Below, piece by piece: positions 17,732-29,421 of a DNA stretch of 64,000 nt (its first letter is position 1; each line of letters begins with the position of its first letter). The DNA is from Pseudoxanthomonas sp. PXM01 (GTDB lineage: Bacteria; Pseudomonadota; Gammaproteobacteria; Xanthomonadales; Xanthomonadaceae): assembly GCF_014851815.1 (NCBI RefSeq), contig NZ_JACVAJ010000002.1, forward strand, positions 806,001 to 870,000, read 5' to 3'. A program made the translations under genes and the position numbers. Below the pieces are notes generated by a model. The model saw only the letters and a program-made list of their open reading frames with translations, was not told the origin of the DNA and searched no databases.

Positions 17732-20700
17732 GGCCACCGACGGAAGGCGTTTCCGCCTCCAGCTTGCTCAGCTCGTGCGCCACCGCTTCCGGCGAACGCG
17801 TGAACGGTGCGAGCAGCGCGTAGAACGCCGGTACCACGTACAGCGACAGCAGCGTGGAGAAGGTCACGCCGAAGATCACCACGATGCCGATGGTGGCGCG
17901 GCTCGCCGAGCCGGGACCGCCCGCGACGACCAGCGGAATGGCGCCCACCACGGTGGCCACCGACGTCATCAGGATGGGGCGCAGGCGCACGCGTGCGGAT
18001 TCGGCAATGGCCTTGGCGACGCTGGCGCCATCGTCGCGCAGCTGGTTGGCGAACTCGACGATCAGGATGCCGTTCTTCGCTGCCAGGCCGATCAGCATCA
18101 CGATGCCGATCTGGCTGAAGAGGTTCAGCGTGCCGCCGGTGACCCACAGGCCGATCAGCGCGCCCAGCACCGCCAGCGGCACGGTCAACATGATGATCAG
18201 CGGGTGGATGAAACTCTCGAACTGCGCCGCCAGCACCAGGTAGACGATCAGCAGCGCCAGGGTGAAGGTCAGCAGGATCGCGCCGCCGGCTTCCTGGTAT
18301 TCGCGCGACTCGCCCTTCCAGTCGATCTGCGCGTAGTCCGGCAGCTCCTCGGATACGGTCTGCCGCGTCCATTCCAGCGCTTCGCCCATCGTGTAGCCGG
18401 GCGCCAGACCCGCGCTGATGGTGATGGCACGCAGGCGGTTGAAGCGGTTGAACGTGCCGGGCTCGGCGATCTCGCTGAGCGTCACCAGGTTGGACAGCGG
18501 GATCAGCGCGCCGTCGCTGCCGCGCACATAGGTCTGCGCGAGGTCTTCGGTGTTGGCGCGCTTGTCGCGGCCTGCCTGCAGCATGACGTCGTATTCCTCG
18601 CCGTTGTCCACGTACGTGGTCACCTGGCGCGAACCCATCATCGTTTCCAACGTGCGGCCGATCTCCTGCACCGACACGCCGAGATCGGCGGCGCGGTCGC
18701 GGTCGATGTTCACGCGCATCTGCGGACGCGTTTCCTTGTAGTCCGAGTCCGGGTCCTGGATGCCGGGATTGCCTTCCATCCGCTGCAGGATGCGGTCGCG
18801 CCACTGCGCGAGTTCCGCGTAGTCGGGGCCGCCCAGCACCAGCTGGTAGCGCTGGCCGCGGCTCCCGACCAGGCCGCCGGCCACGTTGGCGCGCGCCTGC
18901 ACGCCGGGCAGCTTGGACAGCTCGGCGCGCAGACCGTTGACCACGTCGTCGGTGGTGGCCTCGCGCTCGTGCCAGTCCTGCAGGAACACGATCACCTGGC
19001 CGGTATGCATGTCCTCGCTGCCGCCGAAACCGCGCGGCACGCGCGAGTTGGCGCGCTCGATCGGCTTGTCGCCGCCGACCTGGCCCATGACGATGCGCTC
19101 GACCTGCTGCATCTGGTTGACCATGTAATCGAAGCCCGCGCCCTCCGGACCGTCGACCATGACGAAGAAACGGCCGCGGTCTTCCGCAGGCGCGAGTTCG
19201 CTGGGCACGCGCAGGCCGAGCACGACGATCGCGATGCCGCACAGCGCCATCGCTGCCAGCACCAGGCCGAGGATGCGCTTGCCGGTCAGGCCGACCAGCC
19301 GCTCGACGTGCCGGCCATAGCCGTCGCTGACGCGGGTCAGCGTGCGGTTGGTCCAGGCATTGAGCCCGCGTGGTTCGGTGTGCGGCCGGACCAGCTTGGA
19401 CGACATCATCGGCGTCAGCGTCAGCGCGACGAACGCGGAGATCGCCACCGCCGCCGCCAGCGCCACCGACAGTTCGCGGAACAGGCGGCCGGTATTGCCT
19501 TCCATGAAGCCGACCGGCAGGAACACCGCCACCAGCACCGCGGTGGTCGCGATCACCGCGAACGCCACCTGCGTGGTGCCGCGTCGCGCCGCGACCAGCG
19601 CCGGCTCACCCAGGTCGGCCCGGCGCTGCACGTTCTCCAGCACCACGATGGCGTCGTCGACCACCAGGCCGATGCAGAGCACCAGCGCGAGCAGGGTCAG
19701 CAGGTTGATCGAGAAGCCGAACGCATACAGCGCGATGAACGCGGAGATCAGGCAGACCGGCACCGTCACTGCCGGGATCAGCGCGGCACGCAGGCTGCCG
19801 AGGAACAGCCAGATCACCAGGAACACCAGCACCATCGCCTCGGCCAGCGTCCAGTACACGCGCTCGATGGAGGCTTCGATGAAGGTGGTGCTGTCGAAGG
19901 CGACGAAGATGTCGGTGCCTTCCGGCAGCGTCTGCTGGATGACCTCGGCCTCGGCGCGCGCCGCGCGCGCGACATCCAGCGCGTTCGCGGTCGATGTGCG
20001 CACGATGCCCAGGCCGACGTTCGGCACGGCGTTGCTGCGCAGGTAGGAGCGGCGTTCCTCGGCGCCGAGCTCGACCTGCGCCACGTCGCCCAGCCGCACC
20101 ACATAGCCGTCGGTGCCCTTGCGCAGCGGCAGTTGGGCGAACTGCTCGGGGCGTTGGTAGCCGCGCTCGACGCGCAGGGTGAAGTCGCGCGTCTGCGATT
20201 CGATGCGGCCGGCAGGCAGCTCGACGTTCTGCGCGCGAAGCGCGGTCTCGACGTCGTTGGTGGTCACGCCGCGCGCGGCCATCGCTTCGCGGTCCAGCCA
20301 GATGCGCATCGCATAGCGCTGCCCGCCGCCGAGCTGGACGCGCGCGACGCCGTCCAGTGCGGACAGGCGGTCCAGCACGTAGCGGTCGGCGTAATCGGTC
20401 AGCTCCATCGTGTCCATCACGGTGGAGCGCATGTTCAACCAGATGATGACGTCGGCGTCGGCCTCGACCTTGGAGATCTGCGGCGGATCGGCTTCGTCCG
20501 GCAGGCGGTTCATCACGCGGCTGACGCGGTCGCGCACGTCGTTGGCGGCGGCCTCGATGTCGCGACTGAGATTGAACTCGATGGTGACGTCGGCGCGGCC
20601 GTTGCGGCTGCTCGACTGGATGGTCTTAATGCCCTCGATGCCCGACAGGCCATCCTCGAGGATCTGGGTGATGCGCGTCTCGACGACGGCCGCGGACGCA

Positions 20701-20858
20701 CCGGGATAGTTCACTTCCACCGACACGATGGGCGGATCGATGTTGGGCAACTCGCGCAAGGTCAGGCGCATGAACGACATGACGCCCAATACGACCAGCA
20801 GCAGGCTGACCACCACCGCGAAGACGGGGCGCTTGATCGACAGATCGGAGAGCTTCAT
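17724..20858 (-). CDS. RND (HAE1) efflux permease, AcrB/MexB-like inner membrane subunit
   Basis: The 1044-residue length and layout are typical of proton-driven HAE1 pumps: TM1 (SIKRPVFAVVVSLLLVVLGV), a large porter loop with LRELPNIDPPIVSVEVNYPG, six central helices with the proton-relay aspartates in GLVVDDAIVVLENV, and a second half repeating this layout. The porter and docking regions are intact and no frameshift is seen. It is downstream of its periplasmic adaptor by 5 nt and overlaps a GNAT gene. No outer membrane TolC-type gene is linked, so a shared one must be used. Substrates cannot be inferred. Confidence 0.95.
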   Translation of the reverse strand: MKLSDLSIKRPVFAVVVSLLLVVLGVMSFMRLTLRELPNIDPPIVSVEVNYPGASAAVVETRITQILEDGLSGIEGIKTIQSSSRNGRADVTIEFNLSRDIEAAANDVRDRVSRVMNRLPDEADPPQISKVEADADVIIWLNMRSTVMDTMELTDYADRYVLDRLSALDGVARVQLGGGQRYAMRIWLDREAMAARGVTTNDVETALRAQNVELPAGRIESQTRDFTLRVERGYQRPEQFAQLPLRKGTDGYVVRLGDVAQVELGAEERRSYLRSNAVPNVGLGIVRTSTANALDVARAARAEAEVIQQTLPEGTDIFVAFDSTTFIEASIERVYWTLAEAMVLVFLVIWLFLGSLRAALIPAVTVPVCLISAFIALYAFGFSINLLTLLALVLCIGLVVDDAIVVLENVQRRADLGEPALVAARRGTTQVAFAVIATTAVLVAVFLPVGFMEGNTGRLFRELSVALAAAVAISAFVALTLTPMMSSKLVRPHTEPRGLNAWTNRTLTRVSDGYGRHVERLVGLTGKRILGLVLAAMALCGIAIVVLGLRVPSELAPAEDRGRFFVMVDGPEGAGFDYMVNQMQQVERIVMGQVGGDKPIERANSRVPRGFGGSEDMHTGQVIVFLQDWHEREATTDDVVNGLRAELSKLPGVQARANVAGGLVGSRGQRYQLVLGGPDYAELAQWRDRILQRMEGNPGIQDPDSDYKETRPQMRVNIDRDRAADLGVSVQEIGRTLETMMGSRQVTTYVDNGEEYDVMLQAGRDKRANTEDLAQTYVRGSDGALIPLSNLVTLSEIAEPGTFNRFNRLRAITISAGLAPGYTMGEALEWTRQTVSEELPDYAQIDWKGESREYQEAGGAILLTFTLALLIVYLVLAAQFESFIHPLIIMLTVPLAVLGALIGLWVTGGTLNLFSQIGIVMLIGLAAKNGILIVEFANQLRDDGASVAKAIAESARVRLRPILMTSVATVVGAIPLVVAGGPGSASRATIGIVVIFGVTFSTLLSLYVVPAFYALLAPFTRSPEAVAHELSKLEAETPSVGGHG

Positions 20859-20863
20859 GACGC

Positions 20864-21964
20864 TCAGCCCTGGCCGTCGGCGGCGGGCGCGTCCTGCTTC
20901 GCCGGGGCGGCCGGCGCGGCGTCGGCGACCTTCACGCCAGGTCGCAGCTTGCCGGTGCCGTCGATGACCAGGCGGTCGCCGGCTTCCACGCCTTTGACGA
21001 TCTCGACGCGACCATCACGGCGCACGCCGGCAGTGACCGGCGCCTGCTCGACGCTGCCATCCGCCTTCACGCGGTAGACGAAGGAGTCGCGACCCACCTG
21101 CACCACCGCGATCTCCGGGATCACCAGTGCCTGCCGCTCCGGGCGGAACAGGCGCACGTCCAGCAGCATGCCGGGGCGCAGCTTGCGGTCGGGGTTCGGG
21201 AACACCGCGCGCACCGTTACCGCACGCGTGGCCGTATCGATGCGCGCATCGACGGTCTCGACCGTGCCTTCGAAGGTCTCGCCCGGGTACGCCGTCGCAC
21301 CGGCAGTGACCGCGTTTCCGGCGGCGACCGAGGCCAGCGCCGCTTCCGGTACCTGGAAGTCCACGTACATGCGCGAGATGTCGTCCAGCGTGGCGATGCT
21401 GCTGTTGGCCGTGATCAGCGAGCCGGGGGAGACCTGGCGGATGCCGAGCACGCCGGCAAACGGCGCACGCACGCTGCGGTCGCCGATGTCGGCGCGCGCC
21501 TGGCGCACGCGTGCGGCGGCGGCATCGCGCAGCGCCAGCTGGGTGTCGAGCTGCGAGCGCGCGATCAGCTGCTGGTCGGCCAGTTCCTTCTGCCGGCGGT
21601 AGAGGCGTTCGGCTTCGGCGTAGGTGGCCTCCGCCTGCACCAGCGTGGCCTGCGCGGCGTCGCCCTTCAGCGTCACCAGCGTCTGGCCCGCCGCGACCTG
21701 CTGGCCGCTTTCGAAATGCACGTCCTGCACGATCTCGCTGACCTTGGCGGTCAGGGTGACGGACTCACGGGCCTTCGCCGTGCCCAGCGCCTGCAGGGTG
21801 TCGTTCCACGCGCCCGGCTGCACGACCTGGGTGGTGACCGGGATCGGACGCTCACCCGCATTGCCGTTGGCCCTCGCCTGTGCGCCCTTGTCACCGCCAC
21901 AGGCAGTGAGCAACACCAGGGGCAGCGCGACCAACAGGGCGCGGGGGGCGAATCGGTTGAGCAT
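20864..21964 (-). CDS. Periplasmic adaptor (membrane fusion) lipoprotein of RND efflux pump
   Basis: The 366-residue product has a lipobox (LLTACGGD, Cys near residue 22). A split lipoyl domain follows (AKVSEIVQDVHFESGQQVAA and RAPFAGVLGIRQVSPGSLIT), separated by an alpha-hairpin (about 105-165). Beta-barrel and membrane-proximal domains complete it, including VRAVFPNPDRKLRPGMLLDV. An Ala/Pro-rich tail ends the protein. It links the RND permease to an outer membrane channel. It is the first gene of the adaptor-permease-GNAT operon; no divergent regulator is next to it. Confidence 0.94.
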   Translation of the reverse strand: MLNRFAPRALLVALPLVLLTACGGDKGAQARANGNAGERPIPVTTQVVQPGAWNDTLQALGTAKARESVTLTAKVSEIVQDVHFESGQQVAAGQTLVTLKGDAAQATLVQAEATYAEAERLYRRQKELADQQLIARSQLDTQLALRDAAAARVRQARADIGDRSVRAPFAGVLGIRQVSPGSLITANSSIATLDDISRMYVDFQVPEAALASVAAGNAVTAGATAYPGETFEGTVETVDARIDTATRAVTVRAVFPNPDRKLRPGMLLDVRLFRPERQALVIPEIAVVQVGRDSFVYRVKADGSVEQAPVTAGVRRDGRVEIVKGVEAGDRLVIDGTGKLRPGVKVADAAPAAPAKQDAPAADGQG

Positions 21965-22102
21965 GGACCATCCCGTAATCGTCGTTATTCAGGCAGTTTA
22001 CCGGGCCCGCATGACGCAAAGCGCAGCGGATGCGGCGGTTGGTGCCTGAAACGCGCCAAAGGGCGTGTGGTGCACACGCCGGACCATGACCAATGACCCT
22101 TG

Positions 22103-22120
22103 CCGGCCATGGCAGGCCGG
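22103..22120 (-). terminator. Possible terminator hairpin after cysNC
   Basis: CCGGCC-ATGGCA-GGCCGG forms a strong GC stem 8 nt after the cysNC stop. It lacks a clear T-run on the minus strand, so intrinsic termination is only possible. Confidence 0.35.
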
Positions 22121-22128
22121 TCGGCAGG

Positions 22129-24018
22129 CTACTCCAGCCCCAGCTTCGCCAGCACCTGCAGCGCCAGCGCCTCGGGATCGTGCTCACCCGCCTGCAGGTG
22201 CACGTCGGGCTGTTCGGGCACTTCGTAGGGCGAATCGATGCCGGTGAAGTTCGGGATCAGGCCAGCGCGCGCCTTCCTGTAGAGGCCTTTCACGTCGCGC
22301 GCCTCGGCCAGCGCCAGTGGCACGTCGACGAAGACCTCGATGAACTCGCCTTCGGCGAACCGCTCGCGCGCCATCCGCCGCTCGGCGCGGAACGGCGAGA
22401 TGAAGCTGACCAGCACGATCAGGCCGGCATCGGCCATCAGCTTCGCCACTTCCGCGACGCGGCGGATGTTCTCCACGCGGTCCTCGTCGGTGAAGCCGAG
22501 GTCGCGGTTTAGGCCGTGGCGCACGTTGTCGCCATCGAGCAGGAAGCTGTGGTAGCCCAACGCGTGAAGGCGCCTGTCGACCAGGTTGGCGATCGTCGAC
22601 TTGCCCGCGCCGGACAGGCCGGTGAACCACAGCACCTTCGGCGCCTGGCCCTTCTGGCGTGCCCGCGCGGCCCGGTCGACGTCGACGTGCTGCCAGTGCA
22701 CGTTGCCGGCGCGACGCAACGCGAAGTCGAGCGTACCCGCGCCTGCCGTCGTGTTGTCGTAGCGGTCGATCAGGATGAAGCCGCCCAGCGCGCGATTGCG
22801 TGCATAGGCCTCGAAGGCGATCGGCTCGTCCAGGCTGAGGTTGCAGTAACCCACCTCATTGAGTTCCAGGCGCTTGGCGGCCAGGTGCTCCTGCGTGTTC
22901 ACGTCGATGCGATGCTTGATGTCCGTAATCGTGGCCGCGACGGTGCGGGCACCGATCTTCAGCCAGTACGGCCGCCCCGGCAGCAGCGGCGCGTCCGACA
23001 TCCACAGCACGTGCGCAGCGAACTGGTCGGCCACCTCCGGCGGATCACCGCCGGCTGCAATGACGTCGCCGCGGCTGATGTCGATCTCGTCGGTGAGCGT
23101 GAGGGTCACGGCCTGTCCTGCGGATGCCGAAGCCACCTCGCCATCGGCGCCGAACACCTGCGCCACCCGCGAGCGTCGCGCGGATGGCAGCGCGATGACC
23201 TCGTCGCCCGGCTTCACCTCACCGACGGCGATCGTGCCTGCGTAGCCACGGAAATTCTGGTGCGGACGATTCACCCATTGCACCGGCAGGCGCAGGCCGC
23301 TTTCGTTTTCCTGTGCGTCGACCTGTACCTGCTCCAGGTGTTCGAGCAGGGCGGGGCCGGTGTACCAAGGCGTCCGCGTGGATCGCGACGACAGGTTGTC
23401 GCCTTCCAGCGCCGACAGTGGAATGCAGGTGACTTCGACGATGCCCAGCCGCTGCGCCAGCGCGCGGTAGTCGGCGGCGATACGCTCGAATACAGCCTCG
23501 TCGAAATCGACCAGATCCATCTTGTTCACCGCCAGCACCACGTGGCGGATGCCGAGCAGCGAGACGATGTAGCTGTGCCGGTGGGTCTGCGTCAGCAGCC
23601 CTTTGCGCGCGTCCACCAGCACGACGGCCAGGTCCGCGGTCGATGCGCCGGTGGCCATGTTGCGCGTGTACTGCTCGTGGCCCGGGCAGTCGGCGACGAT
23701 GAACTTGCGCCGGTCGGTATCGAAGTAGCGGTAGGCCACGTCGATGGTGATGCCCTGCTCGCGCTCGGCGGCCAGCCCGTCCAGCAGCAGCGCGTAATCG
23801 ATGCGCTCGCCTTGGGTGCCGTGCTTGCGGCTGTCCTTCTCCAGCGCGGCCAGCTGGTCGTCGAACAGGCGCTTGCTGTCGTACAGCAGGCGGCCGATCA
23901 GCGTGCTCTTGCCGTCGTCCACGCTGCCGCAGGTGATGAAGCGCAGCAGCGGCTTGTCTTCGTGCTGCTTCAGGTAGGAGGCGATGTCGGTGGGGATGCC
24001 GTCGAGGGGCGCGCTCAT
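22129..24018 (-). CDS. cysNC: Bifunctional sulfate adenylyltransferase GTPase subunit / adenylylsulfate kinase (CysNC)
   Basis: The 629-residue fusion contains CysN (about 1-430), an EF-Tu-like GTPase with [29 protein letters not shown] and NKMDL. It is followed by CysC (about 450-629), a P-loop APS kinase with [31 protein letters not shown] and [12 protein letters not shown]. With CysD it makes APS from sulfate and ATP driven by GTP, then phosphorylates APS to PAPS. The GTG/ATG question does not arise, as the ATG overlaps the cysD stop by one base (TGATG). The fusion is complete with no truncation. Confidence 0.97.
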   Translation of the reverse strand: MSAPLDGIPTDIASYLKQHEDKPLLRFITCGSVDDGKSTLIGRLLYDSKRLFDDQLAALEKDSRKHGTQGERIDYALLLDGLAAEREQGITIDVAYRYFDTDRRKFIVADCPGHEQYTRNMATGASTADLAVVLVDARKGLLTQTHRHSYIVSLLGIRHVVLAVNKMDLVDFDEAVFERIAADYRALAQRLGIVEVTCIPLSALEGDNLSSRSTRTPWYTGPALLEHLEQVQVDAQENESGLRLPVQWVNRPHQNFRGYAGTIAVGEVKPGDEVIALPSARRSRVAQVFGADGEVASASAGQAVTLTLTDEIDISRGDVIAAGGDPPEVADQFAAHVLWMSDAPLLPGRPYWLKIGARTVAATITDIKHRIDVNTQEHLAAKRLELNEVGYCNLSLDEPIAFEAYARNRALGGFILIDRYDNTTAGAGTLDFALRRAGNVHWQHVDVDRAARARQKGQAPKVLWFTGLSGAGKSTIANLVDRRLHALGYHSFLLDGDNVRHGLNRDLGFTDEDRVENIRRVAEVAKLMADAGLIVLVSFISPFRAERRMARERFAEGEFIEVFVDVPLALAEARDVKGLYRKARAGLIPNFTGIDSPYEVPEQPDVHLQAGEHDPEALALQVLAKLGLE

Positions 24019-24929
24019 CAGAAGTAGCCCTCCAGCTTCTTCTTCTCCATCGACGCGCCGGGATCGTGGTCGATCACGCGCCCCTGCCGCTCGGAGCTGG
24101 TGGTCACCAGCATCTCGGCGATGATCTTCTCCAGCGAATCGGCGTCGGACTCGATCGCACCGGTCAGCGGATAGCAGCCGAGTGTGCGGAAACGCACGCG
24201 GCGCTGCTGCGGCACTTCGCCCGCACGCAGCGGCAGACGTTCGTCATCGACCATCAGCAGTGCGCCGTCGCGCTCGACGACCGGCCGTTCGGCGGCGAAG
24301 TACAGCGGCACCACGGGGATGTTCTCCCGGTAGATGTAGAGCCAGATGTCCAGCTCGGTCCAGTTCGACAGCGGGAACACCCGCACGCTCTCGCCGGTGT
24401 TGATGCGCGCGTTGTAGAGGTTCCACAGCTCGGGGCGCTGGTTCTTCGGATCCCAGCGGTGCTTGTCGTTGCGGAAGGAGAACACGCGCTCCTTGGCGCG
24501 CGACTTCTCCTCGTCGCGGCGGGCGCCGCCGATGGCGGCGTCGAACCGGTAGTGGTCCAGCGCCTGCTTCAGCCCCTGGGTCTTCATCACGTCGGTATGG
24601 ACGGTGGCGCCGTGACTGATCGGGCCGATGTCGCGGGCGATGCCGTCGGGGTTGATGTGCACGCGCAGGTCCACGCCGGTCTCGGCGGCGCGCTGGTCGC
24701 GGAAGGCGATCATCTCGCGGAACTTCCAGCGGGTATCCACGTGCAGCAGCGGGATCGGCGGGCGGGCCGGGGCGAACGCCTTCAGCAGCAGGTGCAGCAG
24801 CACCGAGCTGTCCTTGCCCACCGAGTACAGCAGCACGGGATTGCGGAACTCGGCGGCGACCTCCCGCAGGATGTGGATGCTTTCCGCTTCCAGGCGGTCG
24901 AGGTGGGACAGGCGGGGTACGGCGGTCAT
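24018..24929 (-). CDS. cysD: Sulfate adenylyltransferase subunit 2
   Basis: CysD is the catalytic ATP sulfurylase subunit of the PP-loop family. The 303-residue product carries the PP-loop [18 protein letters not shown], the substrate segments [13 protein letters not shown] and [35 protein letters not shown] and the conserved end [10 protein letters not shown]. It is the first gene of the cysD-cysNC pair and is read divergently from cysJIH. Confidence 0.97.
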   Translation of the reverse strand: MTAVPRLSHLDRLEAESIHILREVAAEFRNPVLLYSVGKDSSVLLHLLLKAFAPARPPIPLLHVDTRWKFREMIAFRDQRAAETGVDLRVHINPDGIARDIGPISHGATVHTDVMKTQGLKQALDHYRFDAAIGGARRDEEKSRAKERVFSFRNDKHRWDPKNQRPELWNLYNARINTGESVRVFPLSNWTELDIWLYIYRENIPVVPLYFAAERPVVERDGALLMVDDERLPLRAGEVPQQRRVRFRTLGCYPLTGAIESDADSLEKIIAEMLVTTSSERQGRVIDHDPGASMEKKKLEGYF

Positions 24930-25132
24930 CGAGGCGGGCGGCGGGGACGGTGGACCGGACGGGCTAGCCTAGCAGGCGTCGCCACGGGGTCCGGGAGGCA
25001 GGCCAGTATTCGGCCGGGCGCTCATGCGGACGAAATAAGCGGGCGACATAAGCCCATAACCATGCGTCCTTTCTGGCCGGCGCAACGCCTTCCTAACATC
25101 GGTCGTCCCAGTCGCGCCCACGGGCCACGCCG
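24930..25132. promoter_or_regulatory. Divergent cysD / cysJ control region with CysB-like AT-rich half-sites
   Basis: The 203-bp gap separates the two sulfate reduction operons. Most of it is GC-rich, but 25033-25064 holds repeated ATAAGC/ATAAGCCCATAA-type elements. AT-rich direct repeats of this kind are common in CysB-activated promoters. CysB is encoded 8 kb away. The assignment as CysB site is inferred from position and composition only. Confidence 0.45.
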
Positions 25133-26995
25133 ATGTCCGCCACCCAGCCTGTCCTTGCCCCCATCCCCCTCGCGGAGGAACGGCGGGCGCTGCTGGCCCA
25201 GGCGGTGGCAGGGCTGGACGGTGCCAGCCTGTGGTGGGTCTCCGGCTACGCCGCCGGCCTGGCGCAGGCCCAACTGGCCCCGGTGGCTTCGCCTGCCGCC
25301 CTCCCGAAAGCGCCCTCCCCCGCCGCCAGTACCCCGACCGCCCAGCGCCTGACCATCGTCTACGGCAGCCAGACCGGCAACGCCCGCCGGGCCGCCGAGG
25401 CGCTGGCCCAGCAGGCCGAAGCCGCCGGCCTGTCGGTCCGTCTGCTGCGCGCCGACACCTACCCGCAGCGCGAACTGGCCAGCGAGCGCCTGCTCTACAT
25501 CGTCATCAGCACCCAGGGCGAAGGCGATCCGCCGGACGACAGCATCGGCCTGGTCGAGTTCATCGCCGGCAAGCGCGCGCCCAAGCTGCCTGAGCTGAAG
25601 TACGCCGTGCTCGGCCTCGGCGACTCCAGCTATGCGGACTTCTGCGGCATCTCGCAGCGCCTGGATGCCCGCCTGGCCGAGCTGGGGGCGACCCGTCTGA
25701 TTCCGGCCGGCGCGGCCGACCTCGACATTGATACCGTCGCCACCCCGTGGCGCGAGCAGGCACTGACCCAGGCCCGCGAGCTATTGAAGGCGCCGACCGC
25801 CACGACGGTGCTGGCGACGGTCACGCCACTGCGCCCCGGCCAGGCGGCGGTGTGGTCGCACGAACACCCCTTCCCGGCCGAGCTGCTGCTCAACCAGCGC
25901 ATCAGCGGGCGCGACTTCAAGGGTCCGCGCTTCGGACAACACGGCACCGCCGACAAGGATGTGCGCCACATCGAGCTGTCGCTGGACGGCAGCGGCCTGC
26001 ACTACGAGCCGGGTGACGCACTCGGCGTGCGCCACCGCAATCCCGGCGCGCTGGTCGAGGGCGTGCTCGAGGCGCTGCGCCTGGACGGCGAAACGGTCGT
26101 CAGCGAAGGCGGCGACACCCTGCCGCTGCGCGAATGGCTGGCTGCGCGCCGCGAACTGACCCGCCTGTCGCGTCCGTTCCTCGCCACCCACGCCGCGCAT
26201 GCGCAGGCCGACGATCTCAACGCCCTGCTCGCCCCCGCGCAGAACGCCACCCTGGCGCAGCTGTTCAACACCCATCAGCTGGTCGACGTGCTGCGCCGCT
26301 GGCCGGCGGGCTGGTCCGCGCAGGAACTGGTCGCCGCCCTGCGTCCGCTGGCGCCACGCCTGTATTCCATCGCCTCCAGCCGCAAGCGCGTGGGTGAGGA
26401 AGCGCACCTGACCGTCGACGTGTTGGGCTATGACGCGTTCGGCCACGCCCATGGTGGTGCAGCCAGCGGCTTCCTGGCGGCGCGCGAGGAAGGCGACCAG
26501 GTGCCGGTCTACATCGAGGCCAACGAGCGTTTCCGCGTACCGGCCGACGGCAACCGCGACATCCTGATGATCGGCCCAGGCACCGGCGTCGCGCCCTTCC
26601 GCGGGTTCGTGCAGGAACGCGCCGAGACCGGCGCGCGCGGCCGCAACTGGCTGTTCTTCGGTGCGCAGCATTTCAACCACGGCTTCTTCTACCAGAGCGA
26701 ATGGCAGGACGCGCTGCGCAGCGGCGAACTGCATCGCCTGGACCTCGCGTTCTCGCGCGACCAGGCCCGCAAGATCTACGTGCAGGACCGCCTGCGCGAG
26801 CGCGGCCGCGATGTCTACGACTGGCTGCAGAACGGCGCGCACCTGTATGTCTGCGGCGCCATCGCCATGGGCAAGGACGTGCACGCGGCGTTGCAAGCCA
26901 TCGTGGTCGAGCACGGCGGCCTGGACGAAGACGCCGCGCGCGACTACCTGACCACCCTGCAGACCGACGGCCGCTACGGCCGCGATGTGTACTGA
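25133..26995 (+). CDS. cysJ: Assimilatory sulfite reductase (NADPH) flavoprotein, alpha component
   Basis: CysJ passes electrons from NADPH through FAD and FMN to CysI. The 620-residue product has a short N-terminal region, a flavodoxin domain (about 70-210, [44 protein letters not shown]), an FAD/connecting domain (about 240-460, [12 protein letters not shown]) and an NADPH-binding domain (about 470-620, [36 protein letters not shown]) ending in the aromatic Tyr of GRYGRDVY. Length is normal. It is first in cysJ-cysI-cysH, 12 nt before cysI. Confidence 0.97.
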   Translation: MSATQPVLAPIPLAEERRALLAQAVAGLDGASLWWVSGYAAGLAQAQLAPVASPAALPKAPSPAASTPTAQRLTIVYGSQTGNARRAAEALAQQAEAAGLSVRLLRADTYPQRELASERLLYIVISTQGEGDPPDDSIGLVEFIAGKRAPKLPELKYAVLGLGDSSYADFCGISQRLDARLAELGATRLIPAGAADLDIDTVATPWREQALTQARELLKAPTATTVLATVTPLRPGQAAVWSHEHPFPAELLLNQRISGRDFKGPRFGQHGTADKDVRHIELSLDGSGLHYEPGDALGVRHRNPGALVEGVLEALRLDGETVVSEGGDTLPLREWLAARRELTRLSRPFLATHAAHAQADDLNALLAPAQNATLAQLFNTHQLVDVLRRWPAGWSAQELVAALRPLAPRLYSIASSRKRVGEEAHLTVDVLGYDAFGHAHGGAASGFLAAREEGDQVPVYIEANERFRVPADGNRDILMIGPGTGVAPFRGFVQERAETGARGRNWLFFGAQHFNHGFFYQSEWQDALRSGELHRLDLAFSRDQARKIYVQDRLRERGRDVYDWLQNGAHLYVCGAIAMGKDVHAALQAIVVEHGGLDEDAARDYLTTLQTDGRYGRDVY

Positions 26996-27007
26996 CGGAA
27001 TTCGAAC

Positions 27008-28711
27008 ATGAGCAGCCATTCCGTCGAAGACATCAAATCCGAAAGCAACCGCCTGCGTGGCAGCCTGCTGGACAGCCTGGCCGATCCGGTCACCGGCGCG
27101 CTGCGCGAGTCGGATCAGACCCTGATCAAGTACCACGGCAGCTACCAGCAGGACGATCGCGACCTGCGCGACGAGCGGCGCCGGCAGAAGCTGGAGCCGG
27201 CCTACCAGTTCATGATCCGTACGCGCACGCCGGGCGGCGTGGTCACGCCGGAGCAATGGCTGAAGCTGGACGCCATCGCCACGCAGTACGCCAACCATTC
27301 GCTGCGCATCACCACGCGGCAGGCCTTCCAGTACCACGGCGTGATCAAGCGCGAACTGAAGGCGACGATGCAGGCCATCAACGCCGCGCTGATCGACACG
27401 CTGGCCGCCTGCGGCGACGTCAACCGCAACGTGCTGGTCGCGGCCAACCCGCTGGAATCGCGCGCGCATGCCGAGGTGCAGGCCTGGGCGGCGAAGCTGT
27501 CCGAACACCTGCTGCCCAACACCCGCGCCTACTACGAGATCTGGCTGGACGAGGAACGCGTCGCCGGCAGCGGCGAGGAAGAGGAGCCGATCTACGGCGC
27601 CACCTACCTGCCGCGCAAGTTCAAGGTCGGCTTTGCCGTGCCGCCGGTCAACGACGTGGACGTGTTCGCCAACGACCTCGGCTTCATCGCCGTGCTGGAA
27701 GACGGTGCGCTGGCCGGCTTCAACCTGGTCATCGGCGGCGGCATGGGCGCGACCCATGGCGATGCCGAAACCTATCCGCGCGTCGGCAACGTGGTCGGCT
27801 TCATCACCCCGGAACAGTTGCTGGACGTCGCCACCGCCGTGGTCACCACCCAGCGCGATCTCGGCAACCGCGTGCTGCGCAAGCGCGCGCGCTTCAAGTA
27901 CACCATCGACGACCACGGGCTGGACACCGTCGTCCCCGAGATCCAGCGCCGCAGCGGCGTAACGCTGGCGCCGGTGCGGCCGTTCCGCTTCGAGCACAAC
28001 GGCGACCGCTACGGCTGGGTGGAAGGCGAGGACGGCCGCTGGCACCTGACCCTGCACCTGTATGCCGGCCGCATCGCCGATACCGCCCATGCCACGCATC
28101 TCACCGGCCTGCGCGAGATCGCCAACGTCCACCGCGGCGAGTTCCGGATGACGGCGAACCAGAACCTGGTCATCGCCGGCGTGCCCGCCAGCGAGCGCGA
28201 GCGCATCGACGCACTGGCGAAGGCGCACGGACTGGATGCCGGCGAACGCCTGGGTACCGCGCTGCAACGCGCCGCCGTGGCCTGCGTGGCGCTGCCGACC
28301 TGCGGCCTGGCGATGGCCGAGGCCGAACGCTACCTGCCCGACTTCACCGGTCGCCTGCAGCCGCTGCTCGACAGGCACGGCCTGCGCGACGCGCCGATCG
28401 TGCTGCGCATCTCCGGCTGCCCGAACGGCTGCTCGCGCCCGTACCTGGCGGAGATCGCCCTGGTCGGCAAGGCGCCCGGCCGCTACAACCTGATGCTCGG
28501 CGGCGACGCCCGCGGCCAGCGCCTCAACACGCTGTACCGCGAGAACATCGACGAGGCCGCCATCCTCGACACGCTGGACGAGCTGTTCGCCCGTTACGCG
28601 GCAGAACGCGACGGCAGCGAGGGCTTCGGCGACTTCCTGCACCGCAGCGGCGTGGTCGCCCTGCCTGCCTATCCCACACACCGACAGATCGCACTGGAAC
28701 TTCACGCATGA
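27008..28711 (+). CDS. cysI: Assimilatory sulfite reductase hemoprotein, beta component
   Basis: CysI reduces sulfite to sulfide at a coupled siroheme-[4Fe-4S] centre. The 567-residue product has the two duplicated ferredoxin-like and reductase halves. Substrate arginine segments include [11 protein letters not shown] and [14 protein letters not shown]. The cluster ligands are [16 protein letters not shown] (C-x5-C) and [13 protein letters not shown] (C-x3-C). No frameshift is seen. Its stop overlaps the cysH ATG (ATGA). The siroheme would come from CysG in the same locus. Confidence 0.97.
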   Translation: MSSHSVEDIKSESNRLRGSLLDSLADPVTGALRESDQTLIKYHGSYQQDDRDLRDERRRQKLEPAYQFMIRTRTPGGVVTPEQWLKLDAIATQYANHSLRITTRQAFQYHGVIKRELKATMQAINAALIDTLAACGDVNRNVLVAANPLESRAHAEVQAWAAKLSEHLLPNTRAYYEIWLDEERVAGSGEEEEPIYGATYLPRKFKVGFAVPPVNDVDVFANDLGFIAVLEDGALAGFNLVIGGGMGATHGDAETYPRVGNVVGFITPEQLLDVATAVVTTQRDLGNRVLRKRARFKYTIDDHGLDTVVPEIQRRSGVTLAPVRPFRFEHNGDRYGWVEGEDGRWHLTLHLYAGRIADTAHATHLTGLREIANVHRGEFRMTANQNLVIAGVPASERERIDALAKAHGLDAGERLGTALQRAAVACVALPTCGLAMAEAERYLPDFTGRLQPLLDRHGLRDAPIVLRISGCPNGCSRPYLAEIALVGKAPGRYNLMLGGDARGQRLNTLYRENIDEAAILDTLDELFARYAAERDGSEGFGDFLHRSGVVALPAYPTHRQIALELHA

Positions 28712-29421
28712 GCGCCCTCGCCCTTTCCCTGGACACGGACCAGATCGCGGAGCACAACGCGTGGCTGGAAACACAGACCGCCGAGCAGCGCGTCGCCTGG
28801 GCGCTCAAGCACGGCCCGGCGGAAGCCGCGATGTCGTCCAGCTTCGGTGCGCAGGCGGCGGTGCTGCTGTACATGGTCACCCGCCAGAAGCCGGATATCC
28901 CGGTGGTGCTGATCGATACCGGCTACCTGTTCCCCGAGACCTACCGCTTCGCCGACGAACTGGTCGAGCGGCTGCAGCTCAACCTGCAGGTGTTCCGCCC
29001 GCTGGTCAGCCGCGCGTGGATGGAAGCGCGCCACGGCCGCTTGTGGGAGCAGGGCCTGGTCGGTATCGAGCAGTACAACAGCCTGCGCAAGGTCGAGCCG
29101 ATGAAACGCGCGCTCAAGGAACTGGGCACCGGCACCTGGTTCACCGGCCTGCGCCGCGTCCAGGCCACCAGCCGCGCCACGGCGACCGTGCTGCAGCAGC
29201 GCGAGGAGCGCTGGAAGATCAACCCGATCGCCGACTGGACCGACCGCGACGTGTGGCAGTACATGAAGCAGCACGACCTGCCCTACCACCCGCTGTGGGA
29301 ACAGGGCTACGTGTCGATCGGCGACTTCCACACCACGCGCCGCTGGGAGCCCGGCATGCGCGAGGAAGACACCCGCTTCTACGGACTCAAGCGCGAGTGC
29401 GGCATCCATCTGGACGTCTGA
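28708..29421 (+). CDS. cysH: Phosphoadenylylsulfate (PAPS) reductase, thioredoxin-dependent
   Basis: It reduces PAPS to sulfite. The 237-residue product has the PP-loop-like [47 protein letters not shown] and the catalytic ECGIH near the C-terminus. The two CC pairs that bind [4Fe-4S] in APS reductases are absent, so it is the PAPS-specific type, which fits the APS kinase domain in CysNC. The ATG overlaps the cysI stop by 4 nt, so the longer in-frame upstream region is not coding. Confidence 0.95.
   Translation: MSALALSLDTDQIAEHNAWLETQTAEQRVAWALKHGPAEAAMSSSFGAQAAVLLYMVTRQKPDIPVVLIDTGYLFPETYRFADELVERLQLNLQVFRPLVSRAWMEARHGRLWEQGLVGIEQYNSLRKVEPMKRALKELGTGTWFTGLRRVQATSRATATVLQQREERWKINPIADWTDRDVWQYMKQHDLPYHPLWEQGYVSIGDFHTTRRWEPGMREEDTRFYGLKRECGIHLDV

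Noticed and set aside
17691..21077. A very long open frame (over 1100 codons) on the plus strand opposite the RND permease and adaptor.
   Set aside because: It is antisense to two clear genes with intact motifs, has a His/Gln/Arg-rich composition typical of reverse frames in GC-rich DNA, and shows no domain.
26701..28707. A long in-frame upstream extension of cysH through cysI.
   Set aside because: CysI occupies this region in another frame with its siroheme and cluster motifs; the extension is Arg/Pro/Ala-rich, and the cysH ATG at 28708 fits the family.
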